A stretch of 64,000 bases of DNA from NCBI GenBank assembly GCA_021018815.1, contig JAITYX010000040.1, positions 4,580,501 to 4,644,500 of the forward strand, written 5' to 3'. Below are positions 9,758 through 20,989 of the stretch, one piece after another. Numbering within the stretch: position 1 is the first letter of the stretch; every line of letters starts with the position of its first letter. A model generated the notes under the pieces. The model ran no database searches, was not told the origin of the DNA, and saw only the letters and a list, made by a program, of their open reading frames with translations. Made by a program: the position numbers and the translations under genes. The DNA is from Talinum fruticosum (Eukaryota > Streptophyta > Magnoliopsida > Caryophyllales > Talinaceae).

Positions 9758-11260
9758 ATGCCTAAGAGAGGTTCAGCCGTGGAAGGAGGTTCGACTACTA
9801 AGAAGGCCGGAACCAAAACCACTCGCTTTGAGGCTACACAAGGAAAAGGGGAAGAGCTCGCCTAAAAAATCCAAAACTCAATGTCACCCAACACTTCTTC
9901 CTGGATGATAAGTTCTTCCCAAAAACATCTTTTTCTTAGTTGAAACACATCGTCAAAGCTGGTGTGTACAATTACTATTTGTGCTTTTGTGAGTATATCT
10001 ACCCCGACCTTGTTTCGAGTTCTATACTCACATGACAGACAAGAGATAATGTTATCTCTTCTAAAGGCAAGACCGTTTGAATCAACCAAGCTCTACTTCA
10101 CAAACTTTTTGATGTGAAGTCTCTCTTTCTCAACTCCAATCCCATCTCTTTCAATGAAGTTGTAGATGTCTTCTTTGACAGGTATGCTAAAGAACCTCCT
10201 CGGTCTAGAAAGAACTTTTTAGCGACTCGGGTGACCTTAGAAGCCGGACGTCCGTGCTTCATTCTCATGAGGACTTTCTTTTCTTACTTGTCCGTCAAAA
10301 GAGAACCACAATTCTAACAGAAAGAACAATTCAAGGTTCTCTATGACATTTTAGAGGGCTACGATGTAGACTTCTTTCCATTCATTTTGGAACATATTGC
10401 TTATGTTCCATCCGACCGAAGAAGACTCCATACCCCTTCGAGCCCTTCTTTCGCTATTTTTGCTCGGTTTGAGGTCACTCTCCCTTGTGACCTAAACTCT
10501 TTCTTAGAGCCTACCGTTTGATTTGACAGAGGTGAACTCATAGGTCTTGGATATCAGGAAATCAAACCCGGTGTCCGGGTTCACTTGTCCGAGTTAGCAC
10601 CCCCTCGTCCTCCACCTCAAATTGAGACTACTCTTGAGGTCACACTTCTAACTACTTGGACCATCCACTTCTCTACCTGCCCCTTCTATTGAGCTTCTTC
10701 GAAGGTGGCCAACAAACTTGCTTTTCTGGTTGTAGAGTTATAATTAACTCTAGGAGCCTTCTAGGATTTCGTCCCCACACTGACTCAAATGCACAGCTAG
10801 GCTCACACTCAACTTTAACAGAGTCAAGCACTTATTTCTGAGCTGAAGGAGGTAATCAAGGACCAAAAGGAACAAATTCACCACCTCCAAGAGAGAAGGT
10901 CCGAGGCGGTAGAAGACTCGGAATCCGATGAAGAAAAATATGAGGAGTCCTCTCGGCTTTTCTAAGTCCGAACTAGAAGAAGTTGAAGAAGATGCGGAAG
11001 AAGGCCAAGGAGAGGCTCATGGAGGAGATGAAGAAGGAGAAAAGGAGGAAGAAGCGAGTTCAACATGAGGACCAGGGCAACAAAGAACCTAAGGTGATCT
11101 CTTCGATCACATTTAGAGTGCCTCAAAAGAGGCTGGTGAAGTTGGCCGTCTAAGGCCCCTGCCTCGGAATTTCAGCCAGTAGCAACTTTTGCTGAGGAAG
11201 AGGAAGAAGAAGAGGAAGATCTACCTTTGGTTCATAGAACTAGGATTATTCCACTGCTAG
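9758..11260 (+). pseudogene. Extra ORF (aORF) of copia element, decayed
   Basis: Starts at the ATG at 9758 (MPKRGSAVEGGSTTKKAG, basic, after a CT-rich leader). A central domain follows from about 10160: DRYAKEPPRSRKNFLA, then FKVLYDILEGYDVDFFPFI and LEHIAYVPSDRRRLHTP. This is the pattern of plant 'putative transposon protein' domains found in extra ORFs of retrotransposons. Next is a Pro-rich part (APPRPPP), a coiled coil at about 10840-10900 (ISELKEVIKDQKEQIHHLQ) and a Glu/Lys-rich acidic tail to about 11220 (EEEEEEEEDLP). Several stops and frameshifts. Function of the family is unknown; it is sometimes called env-like, but no clear membrane segment is visible here. Confidence 0.62.
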
Positions 11261-11814
11261 ATATACCGCTATTGTTTCCACCTCGCCCAACTACTTCGTT
11301 CAAGGATACAGGCGTAGACGCACTATTCATTCTTCCACTTCACGACAGACTACCTCTCCTTCCCGATTTCAATTTTTTTTATCGAACATCTTTTGTATTT
11401 TGTTGTTCTTTCCTCCCTCTTTTTGTTATGTTTTACTTGAAATGCATAGGGGAGAGAAAAGATACAAAAATAGATGTTTAATTTAGGGAATTTCTCCCTA
11501 AATTATTTATGTGTTTGTTCATTTACGTGTTTGTTTAAAATTTTTATACAAATTGCTTTTACTATGTAATGCACTTCACTTATTTCGAGCATATTTGTTT
11601 TTGAGTATATTTTCATGCTTACTCGATATACTTTGATATAGTATTTTTACTCTATAACAAATTTGCTCAGATTATTTTACAAAGCATGTTCTGAGTTATA
11701 TATGATCTAAGCTGAACTCTTATATAATCATTATTTTTCTTGCTCGATTAACACTCAATGAAAACTTAACTCTCGAAATGATTAGTTTTTATCTTAAGTA
11801 TGGAATGTCTTTCA
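11261..11814 (+). other. A/T-rich 3' untranslated stretch of the copia element
   Basis: No coding signal. The stretch is T-rich with repeated 'actcgat' and 'gagtata' words and lies between the extra ORF and the polypurine tract. It is the normal 3' UTR position of the element. Confidence 0.55.
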
Positions 11815-11829
11815 TCAAAAAGGGGAGCT
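11815..11829 (+). promoter_or_regulatory. Polypurine tract of copia element
   Basis: CAAAAAGGGGAGC immediately precedes the LTR start TGAAGACTCGG. This is the plus-strand primer site expected directly upstream of a 3' LTR, and it fixes the LTR start at 11830. Confidence 0.8.
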
Positions 11830-13333
11830 TGAAGACTCGGGTATAACTCTCTCTCTCTCTATGGTTTCGATTCTAAGTCATTTTAAGCTTTTAAGAAACT
11901 TATATGTCACTACAAAAACATGAAAATACTAACGGAAATTTCCCGTCGGAATGTCCGACGAGATTCCGACGGAATGTGGACGGGTCTCGACGTGGTTTTT
12001 GTTGTCCTCCGACGAATTCCGTTCCTCGAAGGGAAATTCCAATGGGTTTTTCCGTCATAATTTAACAAATTCCGTCGGAAAACCCGTTGGAATTCCCGTC
12101 CCTATTTTGCTTGTTTTTTTTGTAGTGTCTAATTTTCATTATCTTCGACCCACTCGAAATCATTCATTGAGCATAACATTCATAACTGTGTTTCGACCCA
12201 CGCAGATCAAGTTTATGTATTCTTATGTTTTATTATTTCTATCTTTATCATTTTAAGGATTAACTCAAGATGGAATTTGAACCTAATGAATATTAGACTC
12301 GGAAAATTCCATTCTTTTCAATTGAAGATAATTAAGTGCTTAATTACTTTAACTTAATTATTATCTTTGTCTAATCTTGGACCAAAGTATTTTTATATTT
12401 TGAGTACCACTTTGATTTGCTTTTATAGGTTGATTAAACAAGCCTAATCTATTTTTGAAATACAAAAGCAGACTGGTTTCTAGCCGTTAAGCACCAGCGA
12501 GATAGAAATCAACCATTTTTGAACATGGCTTAGACGCCGTGTCGGGGTTATTTGTTTCCAAATTCGGTAAACATAAAATTTGTGTGCAACGGTTGTTTCC
12601 ACCCCATATTTCAATCACAACCAAAGGGATGGACCACTTTTTGAGCCAAAGATCACCACAAACGTTCACATCTCAACATATCCTTTTACGAGCGACTCAT
12701 ACTAGCCGTTACTAGGCTATTGAAGCTTACCAGTCCAGAACAAGTCTCAATGGTCATCTTGCCTGCTTGTTTATAAATAGAAGCCACTCCATAAGACTTG
12801 AAGATTGCTAGAACCGAACATATTCTACTTGTCTCTCAATCTTCTAGCACTTACGACTATAATTATGTAATTCTTACTTTACGAGTTGTAAAGAAAGTCT
12901 TATAATCACTTATACTCTTTCTACTTTCTTTCGAAGTCCCTTGACCGAGCTATAAGGATTAACTCAGCTCGGTTGTTCCTGATTGTAAAGGTTATCTCGA
13001 TCGGGATGTATTGGATCGGATAAGGGAACTTCGAAATCTAGGAAAACTTGTAAGGAATTATCTAAGGGAGCAATTCAGTAAAGAGTTAGTCGTTATGATT
13101 GTGGATTCAATTAGTGGATTTAACATGGTGCTTGGATTAGCACTAATCATGGTTTTACGCCCGGGAGGATTTCCACATACTTCTTTGTGTATTTCACTTT
13201 TTGAGTCCAATCTAGACTTAGAATCTATTTCTAAGTCGGTTACAGTGCAAAACAGTTTGTATTTTTGAAAAATCTTCCATCACCCTATTCAACCTCCTCT
13301 AGGGTGACTTAACCTCTCAAGAGTAAACCTTCA
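11830..13333 (+). repeat. Copia 3' LTR (1504 bp including a 220-bp MITE)
   Basis: Starts TGAAGACTCGG after the polypurine tract and ends AACCTTCA, giving the inverted ends TGAAG/CTTCA. TATAAATAG at 12772-12780 is the promoter. A 5'-GTCCCTTGACCGAGCTATAAGG-like block near 12940 and the 'CACCCTATTCAACC' block near 13280 are shared with all other copia LTRs here (13813-15412 -, 39415-40892 +, 41252-42547 -, 48189-49575 +, and each unit of the 1.9-kb array). Without the MITE it is about 1284 bp. Confidence 0.88.
11908..12127. mobile_element. CACTA-type MITE, 220 bp, inside the copia LTR
   Basis: Ends are CACTACAAAAACATG and its inverse ...TTTTTTTGTAGTG. The interior is packed with TTCCGTCGGAA / TCCGACGGAA palindromic words, as in CACTA subterminal regions. 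No coding capacity. Flanks read TGT / TCT for a CACTA-type 3-bp duplication (one mismatch). If the ends are taken one base further in (ACTACAAAAA), the flanks are GTC / GTC. Confidence 0.85.
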
Positions 13334-13812
13334 CAAACCCTAGGTCATTTTGTGACTTAGTCTTTGTCTATAAATAGAGAACTACTGAATACTCCATTTT
13401 GTCTTCCGATATCTTGGTTTCTTTTTAGCCTATTCCTATTCTACTCTACATTCCCACTACATCCGAACCCGAAAACTCCATCATTCATCTTTCTACCCGC
13501 CTATCTCCATAAAAATTCATAAGGAGCCCCTTCAATTTGCCATCATCGCATCATCAAATCTAGTTACGAGATCCGGATCAGCAGCTCGGATGACCCGAGG
13601 GCACCAATTCGGCCATCACAACGGTTTATTTACTTTATATTTTATTGCTTTTCGTGTTGTGGAGAAAACATTATATCGCATTTAATTCCTCCCGCCCGAT
13701 GTTATCTCTTTAGTTTCTCACTTTTCGTTTCTTTTCGTTACCGCTTTCCTTATTACTTCTCGTATTTACCTTAACCTCTTTCATTATCATGTTTTAGGTG
13801 CTTACAATTCCG

Positions 13813-15412
13813 TGAAAGTTAGCTCTTGGAGAGACTAAGTCACCCTAGAGGGGGTGAATAGGGTGATGATGAAATTTGGTTGAAATTTAAAATAGATATG
13901 GTCGAGCTGAGTTGGAGTCAAGGATGAACTCGGAAAAGCTCCGACTCGGAGTTCGATAAAGAATGTAGACACGGATTAAACTGAACTTAAAGCTGTCCGA
14001 GTTTAGAATGTACTCGGAGAAGTGATAACTCGGAAAGTATGTGGAAACCCTCCCGGGGCGAGAAAACCACGGACCGTGCTAATCCAAGCACGAAGTCAAA
14101 TCCACTATTTTGAATCCACAAAATACGAGTATACTGACTCAACCCAAGTTGCTCCCTTAGACAACTCTTTACAAGTTTTTCCTAGGCTCGAGAGATTCCC
14201 TTATCTAATCTAGCACTTCTTAACCGAGATAACCCTTACAGCTACGGACAAGCGAGCTGAGTTAACCCTTACGACTCAGCCAAGGGACCTTACTTAGAAA
14301 GTAAGAAAGAGAGTTTGTAATCGAGTACAAGACCTTACAATTCGAGAGAAATATTAAATACAGAGTTGGAGTTGTAAGTAGAAGATTGAGAATGAATACA
14401 TTGACTTTAGCTCAAGTATGTATATTAACAATTGGTTCGACAATCTTCAAGTCTTGAAAGTTGGCTTCTATTTATAGATGACCAAGCAGCTTAGCGGTTG
14501 TGTCCATCTTCCGATTGGAAGTCCCTTTATGACCGTTATAAAGGATTTTCCGAGTCACTCGGAAAATATACGTTGAGATATGAACGTTAGACAACGGCTC
14601 TTGACTCCTTTGGAAGTCCCAAAATCACTGGTGGTGTCTTGCAAAGTAAGGTGGAAACCACCTTTGAGCTTGGTGTTGCGGATTTCCATTTTGGAAGCAG
14701 AACAACCACGACACGGTGTCTAGGGCTAGGTCAGAGGTGGAAAAAGCCTTGTCTGCTTGGTGATTTGACGTTTTGAAGTCTGGTTACTTTTGTATTTAAA
14801 AAGAGTAGCCTCGTTTGAATCACCTACAAAAGTCAATCAATTTGGTTCTCAAAGTATAAAATACTTTGGTCTAAGATTAGACATAGATAATAACATAATT
14901 AAGATAATTAAGTGACTAATTATCCGAGTAAGAAAAGAAATGAAATTTTTTGAGTCTAATATCCATGATACTCAAATTCCATCTTAGTCGAGTCTAGAAT
15001 ATAATCAAGTCAAAAGGACAACATCGAGTAGACAAACTTGATCTAGACTAAACAAAGTTCAAACAAGATATGCTGACTTAGAATAATAAATTAGTAATGT
15101 AATTCATGGAACATGAAGTCGGACACTGGTTTTTGCATGAGAAAGAAAGTGTTTGAACATGCGATATACCTGAGTGTTGAGTGACTCGGAGCCGAGTGTG
15201 AAGTGGCATGTAGAGGTATGCTTTCCGAGTCGGTCGAAACAAGCGGAAACATATATAGTAGATTCTATAACGATCGGATAAAATGCTATATCACTCAGAA
15301 AAGTTTCTAAGGCACATGGAATGGCTTGGAATCAAAACTCTATAGGTGATGAAGTCTTATACCCGATTCCCTGATGGAACTCGAAACGTGAAGTATAAAG
15401 TCCGAGTCTTCA
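13813..15412 (-). repeat. Solo copia LTR, 1600 bp, inserted in a gypsy LTR
   Basis: Starts TGAAAGTTAGC and ends CCGAGTCTTCA, so it lies in - orientation. It contains the shared copia LTR blocks, including a CTATTTATA (reverse TATA) near 14468. Flanking pentamers are TTCCG (13808-13812) and TTACG (15413-15417), a target duplication with one substitution. The gypsy LTR at 19.14-19.18 kb (- strand) shows the empty site: TTCCGTATCGCATGTTGTG is continuous there. No internal sequence, hence a solo LTR. Confidence 0.9.
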
Positions 15413-15954
15413 TTACGTATTGCATGTTGTGTGGTTGTGTTTAATATGTTACATAAATTCACTACTCAAATGAGTAAATGGCACTTGTTTGGCGGGCGGA
15501 ACGGAAAGGCTTATACCTACATTTTGTACCATCGCCTCCGAATCCGATTCTTGGTTCTATACCGATGGAGTCGTTTTTAGCCTCATTTAAGTTTAGTTTA
15601 CCCATACTAAGATTGGAAGAGTGTTTCTTTATTTTCGCCGAGCACCGAGTGGTCGGTGGGTGAGGCTTGAGTCCAAATTGATGTTTTCACACCGGTTTGG
15701 CCCTAAAACCTCATGGTAGAAGTAGAAAAACCTAGTTTTCTTTATTTTTCATTTAAGAACTAATATCCCGGGATTTCGGAAAATAATTTCTAAAATTAAA
15801 TAATTAATAAAACTGCCATTCGATTCCATTTAATTCACTTTAACTTGATTATAAAATTCAAAAATTTAAATAAGAGGTTCATCCCGACTTACAAAACCCT
15901 AAATTCATTTCCATCTTCAAAAAAGAAATAAATTTAAAACATCGCCAATTTGTG

Positions 15955-17520
15955 GCTTGCTTAATGAAAACTCAACCAAAATGAAAGCCAAGATTGAGGC
16001 TTAGGATAAGAAAATATAAGCCATATCAAGCGATCTTAAGGCTATCCTAAAAGCTATTGAGGATAGTAAGAGAGTTGAGGAAGTGGAACGATTAAGAGGA
16101 GGAGGTCCTCCACTTCCACCTAGTCTATCTCCTCCAGGTAGTCCCAAACATGAATCTAAGCCTGGTCCGCATATGGATCAGATATAACAAATGTTAAGGG
16201 AGTCATCCATGTTTAGTAATCACTACTTTGACCACAAGGGATTCACTTCAATCCCCAAAGGAAACTAACCCGTAAGTTCACCATGCCCGATATCAAGTTT
16301 CGAGGTTCTAAGAATCCCCATCACCATGTTTGTAACTTCTTAGGAGCAATGACTCTTAAGAACATACCAGAAGACATTTACCATATCATATTCCCGTGGA
16401 CTTTCGATACTAACGTAATGAAGTGGTACAACGCGGTTAACCCACGCAAGGTCACCAATTGGACTGATCGTGTAAGGAGTTCTTACACTAATACCCCTAT
16501 TCCACCGATCTACCCGAGACTTCGAGTTGATTAAGAAAGGAGACAAAGAAAGCTTCTGCAGACTTTCTCACCGGATAGAGGGCAAAGGTCTGTACACATG
16601 GTAGACCGACCTTCCGAGAAGGAGCGAGTACAAATAATTGTGATGAACCTTCGACTTGCCTACAATTAGCATCTCAAATTCTTACCTTTCATGAGTTTCT
16701 CAACCCTTTGAGATGTTGGCATGCTGATAGAAGAATAACTATCTACCACGACCACAAAAGTTGTGACAAGGTATAGAGGTAACTAACAGTCTAAAGATAA
16801 GAAAACCTCCAACCAAGGCAATACTAGCAAGAGTGCAGATATCAATCCTCTCAACAGGTATAATGACTACACTCCAATTGATACCACGGATGCTCAAGCC
16901 CTTGATCGCCTTTTGTCTAAAAGGAAAATAGAATGGTCACCTATAAGGGTGTAATCGAAGCTGTGAAAAAGTCTAAAAACTAGGCATAGGAAAATTCTGA
17001 AAATACCATCATGCACGAGGACACGACTCAGAGCAATGTTGGACATTCAAGAACAAACTGGAGAGTATGTTACGTAATGGTCCAATCCCTCATCCTAAGG
17101 CTGCATAGAATCCGAGCAAGAACAAAAATCCTTTCAGCGACACCTTACTATTTTTCTGAACCCATTCAAGGTTAGTGGGAGCCATATATCTTTATTCAAC
17201 ACATTGACGCGTTCAAACCACTTCTTAGCTTTCCTCCTCTAGATCCGAAAGTTCATGCACTATAGGTAAGTGATAAAGAAGACGTGTATGAAACCAAAAA
17301 CAGCAATGACAATGATGACTTTGGGGCACACCACCCTTACAAGCGGAAGATTTTTGAGGAGAGCCAAAGGGCCTAGAAATTCAATTCCTTACTAGATCCG
17401 GACGACATAATGCACCTATTGATCCACAACGGACTCGGGAAGCCCCAAAAGAACCCGAAGCTACCAAAGAAGAAGACCCAATCGTGAAGTAACTTCAAAA
17501 GTTAAAAGCCGACATCTTTA
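15955..17520 (+). pseudogene. Tat-type gag, element A
   Basis: Gag begins inside the coding region with a Lys/Glu-rich helical segment (LKAILKAIEDSKR), then a Pro-rich PPLPPSLSPPGSPKHES, the SSMFSNHYFDHKGFTSIPKG segment and the core at 16283-16460 (MPDIKFRGSKNPHHHV, IIFPWTFDTNVMKWYNAV). A matching downstream zinc knuckle at 16995-17042 reads F-stop-KYHHARGHDSEQCW, where the first Cys codon (TGC) became TGA. The family CX2CX4HX4C-like knuckle in this lineage is C-K-Y-H...GH...CW. Many stops follow. Structural protein of the virus-like particle in live elements. Confidence 0.82.
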
Positions 17521-17639
17521 TCCGGCAACTCATATCTGCTTCCCAAAAGCATAAGAATGCCTTAATTAACGTACTTAGCAAAATTGAGGTATCTCCCGAA
17601 ACCACGCCACATGAAGTAATGGATTGGTCAATAGTGGGG

Positions 17640-18331
17640 AAGAAACCATTACTTTGATAAGAAAGATCTCCCTAAAGAAGGCATTACACACAATAATGCC
17701 CTTTATTTAACTATAACTTACTTAACTAGTTCATTCCCCTAACCTTAATAGATAATGGATATGTGGTGAACGTTTGTCCTTGGAGGATCTGCCTGAAGGT
17801 TAGGCATCAAAGAGCAACAACACTCTAAACTGACTGTTCATCTCCGAGCCTATGATAATTCTAAAAGAATAGTCTTAGGGACAGTAACTCTACCCATTAA
17901 TATGGGACTAGTGGTGAAGAACATTGATTTCCAAGTCTTGGACATCCTCGCCACCTTTAACCTACTTCTACGACGCCCTTGGTTACATTACCATCGAGCG
18001 AGTGCCCTCTACATTGCACTAGAAAGTTAAGATGATCATCAAAGGTCATGTCATAACCGTCAAGGGAGACAATCTATGTGCTACTATCACCTGCAAAGAA
18101 TCTGTGGTCGAGATTGAGCACGTCGTTATCGAAGAAGAGCTTTATGGATTTGAGATTGTCACTACCTTAGACAAGGATGAAACACCTCTTAACTTCAATC
18201 CTTATGGCAACCCTAACATCCATTCGATGCTTAGGAAGAAAGGGTATTTTCTAGGCCTAGCTGCAAGTCGAAGGGCATACCACCCTATCTTTCCACTTCT
18301 TGAACCCACTAACAACTACAAATTCGGGTAG
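17640..18331 (+). pseudogene. Retropepsin-type protease, element A
   Basis: At 17739 the frame reads LTLIDNGYVVNVCPW, matching the IDNGSxxNVCP active-site block of Tat/Ogre proteases (Asp kept, the following Ser replaced by Tyr). Downstream, FNLLLRRPWLHYHRA corresponds to the family LLGRPWIH block, and 18032-18331 encodes MIIKGHVITVKGD and the post-protease linker. At 18348 the coding is interrupted by a - strand gypsy LTR, so RT is missing. Confidence 0.75.
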
Positions 18332-18347
18332 GTTATCAACCTATTGT

Positions 18348-20209
18348 TGTAGGAACCACAATCCCCGGGAGGGGGCGAGCTTTCCAACGAATTGGCAATA
18401 GGTTTGTTTTTAAATTGATTAATGGAAATGATTTTAAGATTTTGAAGATTGTTTTTTAAAAGTGGGGATGAACCTCTTATTTAGATTTCCAAATTTTACA
18501 AATCAAGTTTGAAATAACTCAAATTTGGTTGAGTGGCTGTTTTATTAATTGTTTTATTTTAGAAATAATTTTCAGAAGTCCCGAGGATATTATTTCTTAA
18601 CCAAAAATTAAATAAAATTAGGGTTTGCTACTTCTGCTGTGAGGCTTTAGGGCGAAATTGGTGTGAAAGCACCGATTTGGACCCAAGCCTCGCCCATTGA
18701 CCACTCGGTGGTGGCGAAAGCCAGCACCGATGCTTATTCCCTAGATACCGTCATTGATTCTTCTCCAGGAAAAGAAGTTCACGACCTAGGAGCCATGGTC
18801 GAGGTGATCAGCCTTGGCCTCTAGTCTGGATGGCGAGATCCTGAAACTCTTCCTTTTCTTATATTATTCGAGTTAGAAAAGCCGAGAAATAATTTGATAT
18901 AAATAAATCAAAAATAGGAGTAGCGAGTTAGTTTTTCGAAAATAAAAACTAACAAAAAATAAAATAAATAAATGCTCTTCCAATAATTTTAGTTTGGGAA
19001 ACTAATTTGAAAGAGGCTAAAGATTGACTCCATCGGTCTAGAAACGAGAATCGAATTCGGGGGCAAGGGTACGAAATGTAGGGATAAGTCCTTCGTTCCG
19101 CTTGTTAAACGACGACCATTACTAATTTGAGTAGGAAATTTACATAATGTATTAGACACAAGACACAACATGCGATACGGAATTAAAAGAATCCATATAA
19201 TGAAAATGATAAAGGTAGATATGAAAAGCGCTAAAACTAAAAGAAAAGAAAAGCGGAAAAGAAAAGAAAGCGAGAAACCGAAAAGATTACATCGGGCGGG
19301 GAGGAATTTAATGCGAGTGCAAATTTTTCTCCACAATACGGAAAGCGATAAAAATGTAAAATAAATAACCATGGAGAAGGCCGAAATATTGCCCTCAGGT
19401 TGTCCCACTTACTGATCCGGATCTTGAATCTACATCCGATCATGTGACAGCGATGAATACAAAGATCCGTCGAGAGTTGTAAAGATCAGCTGAAAAGAGA
19501 CCAACAGATCGGAATAACTGAATATTCAATAACTCCCAGTCACGATTCAGCGGCGAATGTTTAGGGATGAACTGTGTGAGGCTAGCTTTCGGTAGGGTAA
19601 CACATAGGAGAAAGTTGTTTGAGATTAATATCCAATTGCGTAATGCATAGGAGAAAGCCAGTGCTAAAATGAGAGCCTAAGCTCTCTATTTATAGGCAAA
19701 GGCTAGGTCACAAAATGACGTAGGGTTTGGATTCGATCGACCGTCCAAAGTAAGGCGTGAACCAGCTGCAAAATAAAAAAAAAAAACTAGGTTAGAAAAA
19801 CAAGGGATGAAACTGGATAGAACCAGGATCTCGGGGTTAATGGCGCCGGCCATACTCGTGTCGTTCTTAGTTTTCTAGCTCCTTACGTGTTGCAGCGGGA
19901 TTCTAGGCAAAAGGTAGCTTTTTAGATGGATTGGTACCTGGTACATGGCACCGGACTTCCGTTGACTCTGGAGGTTAGACCGGGGCTTGGACCGTTCAAA
20001 AGAAAATGGATTTTTGAATTGACCCAAGGCAAAAAGTGCTATTTATTTGGTGCTAAGGCTTCTTTGTGGTTTCATCGGCTTCCGTCGCGCCAATCAAATA
20101 TCATTCATAATCCAAATCCTCAAATAGGACTCAAGATTTCATCATTAGACTCACAATATAAAATATAAAAATGAAAGAGATAAGAGATGACATAATTTAG
20201 GTGTCTACA
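18348..20209 (-). repeat. Gypsy LTR1 (1862 bp), 3' LTR of internal1
   Basis: On the + strand it begins TGTAGGAACCAC and ends GGTGTCTACA, so the element reads TGTAGACACC...CCTACA on the - strand. A reverse TATAAATAG is at about 19684-19692. It is bounded on the left by broken protease coding of element A and on the right by a polypurine tract. No insertions inside, which makes it the reference for empty-site comparison with the interrupted LTRs. Confidence 0.9.
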
Positions 20210-20230
20210 GTTAGCCCCCACTTTGACTGA
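20210..20230 (-). promoter_or_regulatory. Polypurine tract of internal1
   Basis: Read on the - strand, AAAGTGGGGGCTAAC lies directly before the LTR start TGTAGACACC. The same arrangement, AAAGTGGGAGCTAAC, occurs next to LTR2 at 35051. Confidence 0.8.
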
Positions 20231-20889
20231 GTCTAAAAGAAGGGTCAAAGTAGACGATGAAGGATACTTATCTCGCTTTTGTGCATTGTTTAGAATGCTT
20301 GACTCGTTGTGTTGTCCCTAGAATTGGTTGTCTGTTAAACCTAAACTCGGGAACATGGCCTAGACTTCACCGTGACGCATGCGTTCGAAGTCCGGTAAGA
20401 GGATCCTAACTTGGATTAAGTAGAGCCTAAAGCTTGGTAAACTTTCATGCTGAAGTTTAGCTCTGAAGTTTCTCTGTATTAACATACTTGTTAGTGGATA
20501 ATCATATTGATGAAAGTTTAGTGTTTTACCTAAATAATTGAGTCAAAGCTAGACTGAAAAATTAATTTGCAAAAGCTGATATGGTGGATCCAAATAGTTC
20601 CACTTGCATGCACATGGTGCCAAACATCCACTTGCTATGCCCGATGGGACTCCTCAAGCTAGGCCACCAGCTAGGGCTGTAAAACTACCGACGATGGGAT
20701 GCCCCCATGCATCGTGATCGGCGCCGGCCGGCCTGTGGTAGATCTGTCCCCGGCGTGTTGCTGGATTCCCTTGGTCTCCTCTTGCTTTTTGACCTTTGTC
20801 TTGTGTGTTTGGCATGCCTTCGCTGAATGGGTTTGTAAAAGGGGAGTTAGTGTGTTCATTTTGCACACTTCTTTTACTCCTCTCTTTCT

Positions 20890-20955
20890 CACTCTAGGTT
20901 TGCTCTTGTTATGCTCTTGTTTTGCTCTTATTGTGCTCTTGTTTTGCTCTTTGAA
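20890..20955 (+). repeat. Short tandem repeat in the leader of the antisense gene
   Basis: Five imperfect copies of a TTGCTCTTGT word (TTTGCTCTTGTTATGCTC and similar), period about 11-14 bp, directly upstream of the ATG at 20990. Confidence 0.7.
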
Positions 20956-20989
20956 AACACTAGTTGGTTTTCAAATTATCTCTTCAAAT

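Larger units (their letters stand above)
7600..13333 (+). mobile_element. 3' half of a Ty1/copia element with extra ORF and 3' LTR
   Basis: Contains the integrase-RT linker, RT, RNase H, an internal TATA box, an extra ORF (aORF), a polypurine tract and a 3' LTR. Everything 5' of the linker is missing, replaced by a copia fragment in inverted orientation. An additional ORF between pol and the 3' LTR is known from the SIRE/Maximus (Sirevirus) clade of copia, and the long LTR (about 1.3 kb without its MITE) fits. The LTR belongs to the same family as the copia LTRs elsewhere in the window, including those of the 1.9-kb array. Confidence 0.83.
13334..18347 (+). mobile_element. Tat-type Ty3/gypsy element A (partial LTR, gag, protease), truncated at both sides
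   Basis: LTR sequence at 13334-13812 and 15413 to about 15955 (interrupted by a solo copia LTR), then gag and protease coding in the + direction up to 18347, where a - strand gypsy LTR begins. TATAAATAG lies near 13370. The LTR end (CCTACA), primer site and leader are missing: LTR sequence jumps straight into gag at about 15955. The left end is abutted by the copia LTR end at 13333. Same family as the element at 42548 and the - strand composite. Confidence 0.8.

Noticed and set aside
9758..11260. Retroviral envelope gene
   Set aside because: Position is env-like, but there is no signal peptide, transmembrane segment or cleavage site. The motifs fit plant extra-ORF proteins better.
18989..19443. 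Hydrophobic frames (139 and 68 codons) on the - strand in LTR1
   Set aside because: They lie inside a gypsy LTR. The same LTR region gives different broken frames in LTR2 and at 43389-43793, so it is not conserved protein.
20654..20892. Small - strand frames over the PMD leader
   Set aside because: Shadow frames opposite a non-coding leader; no conserved motif.
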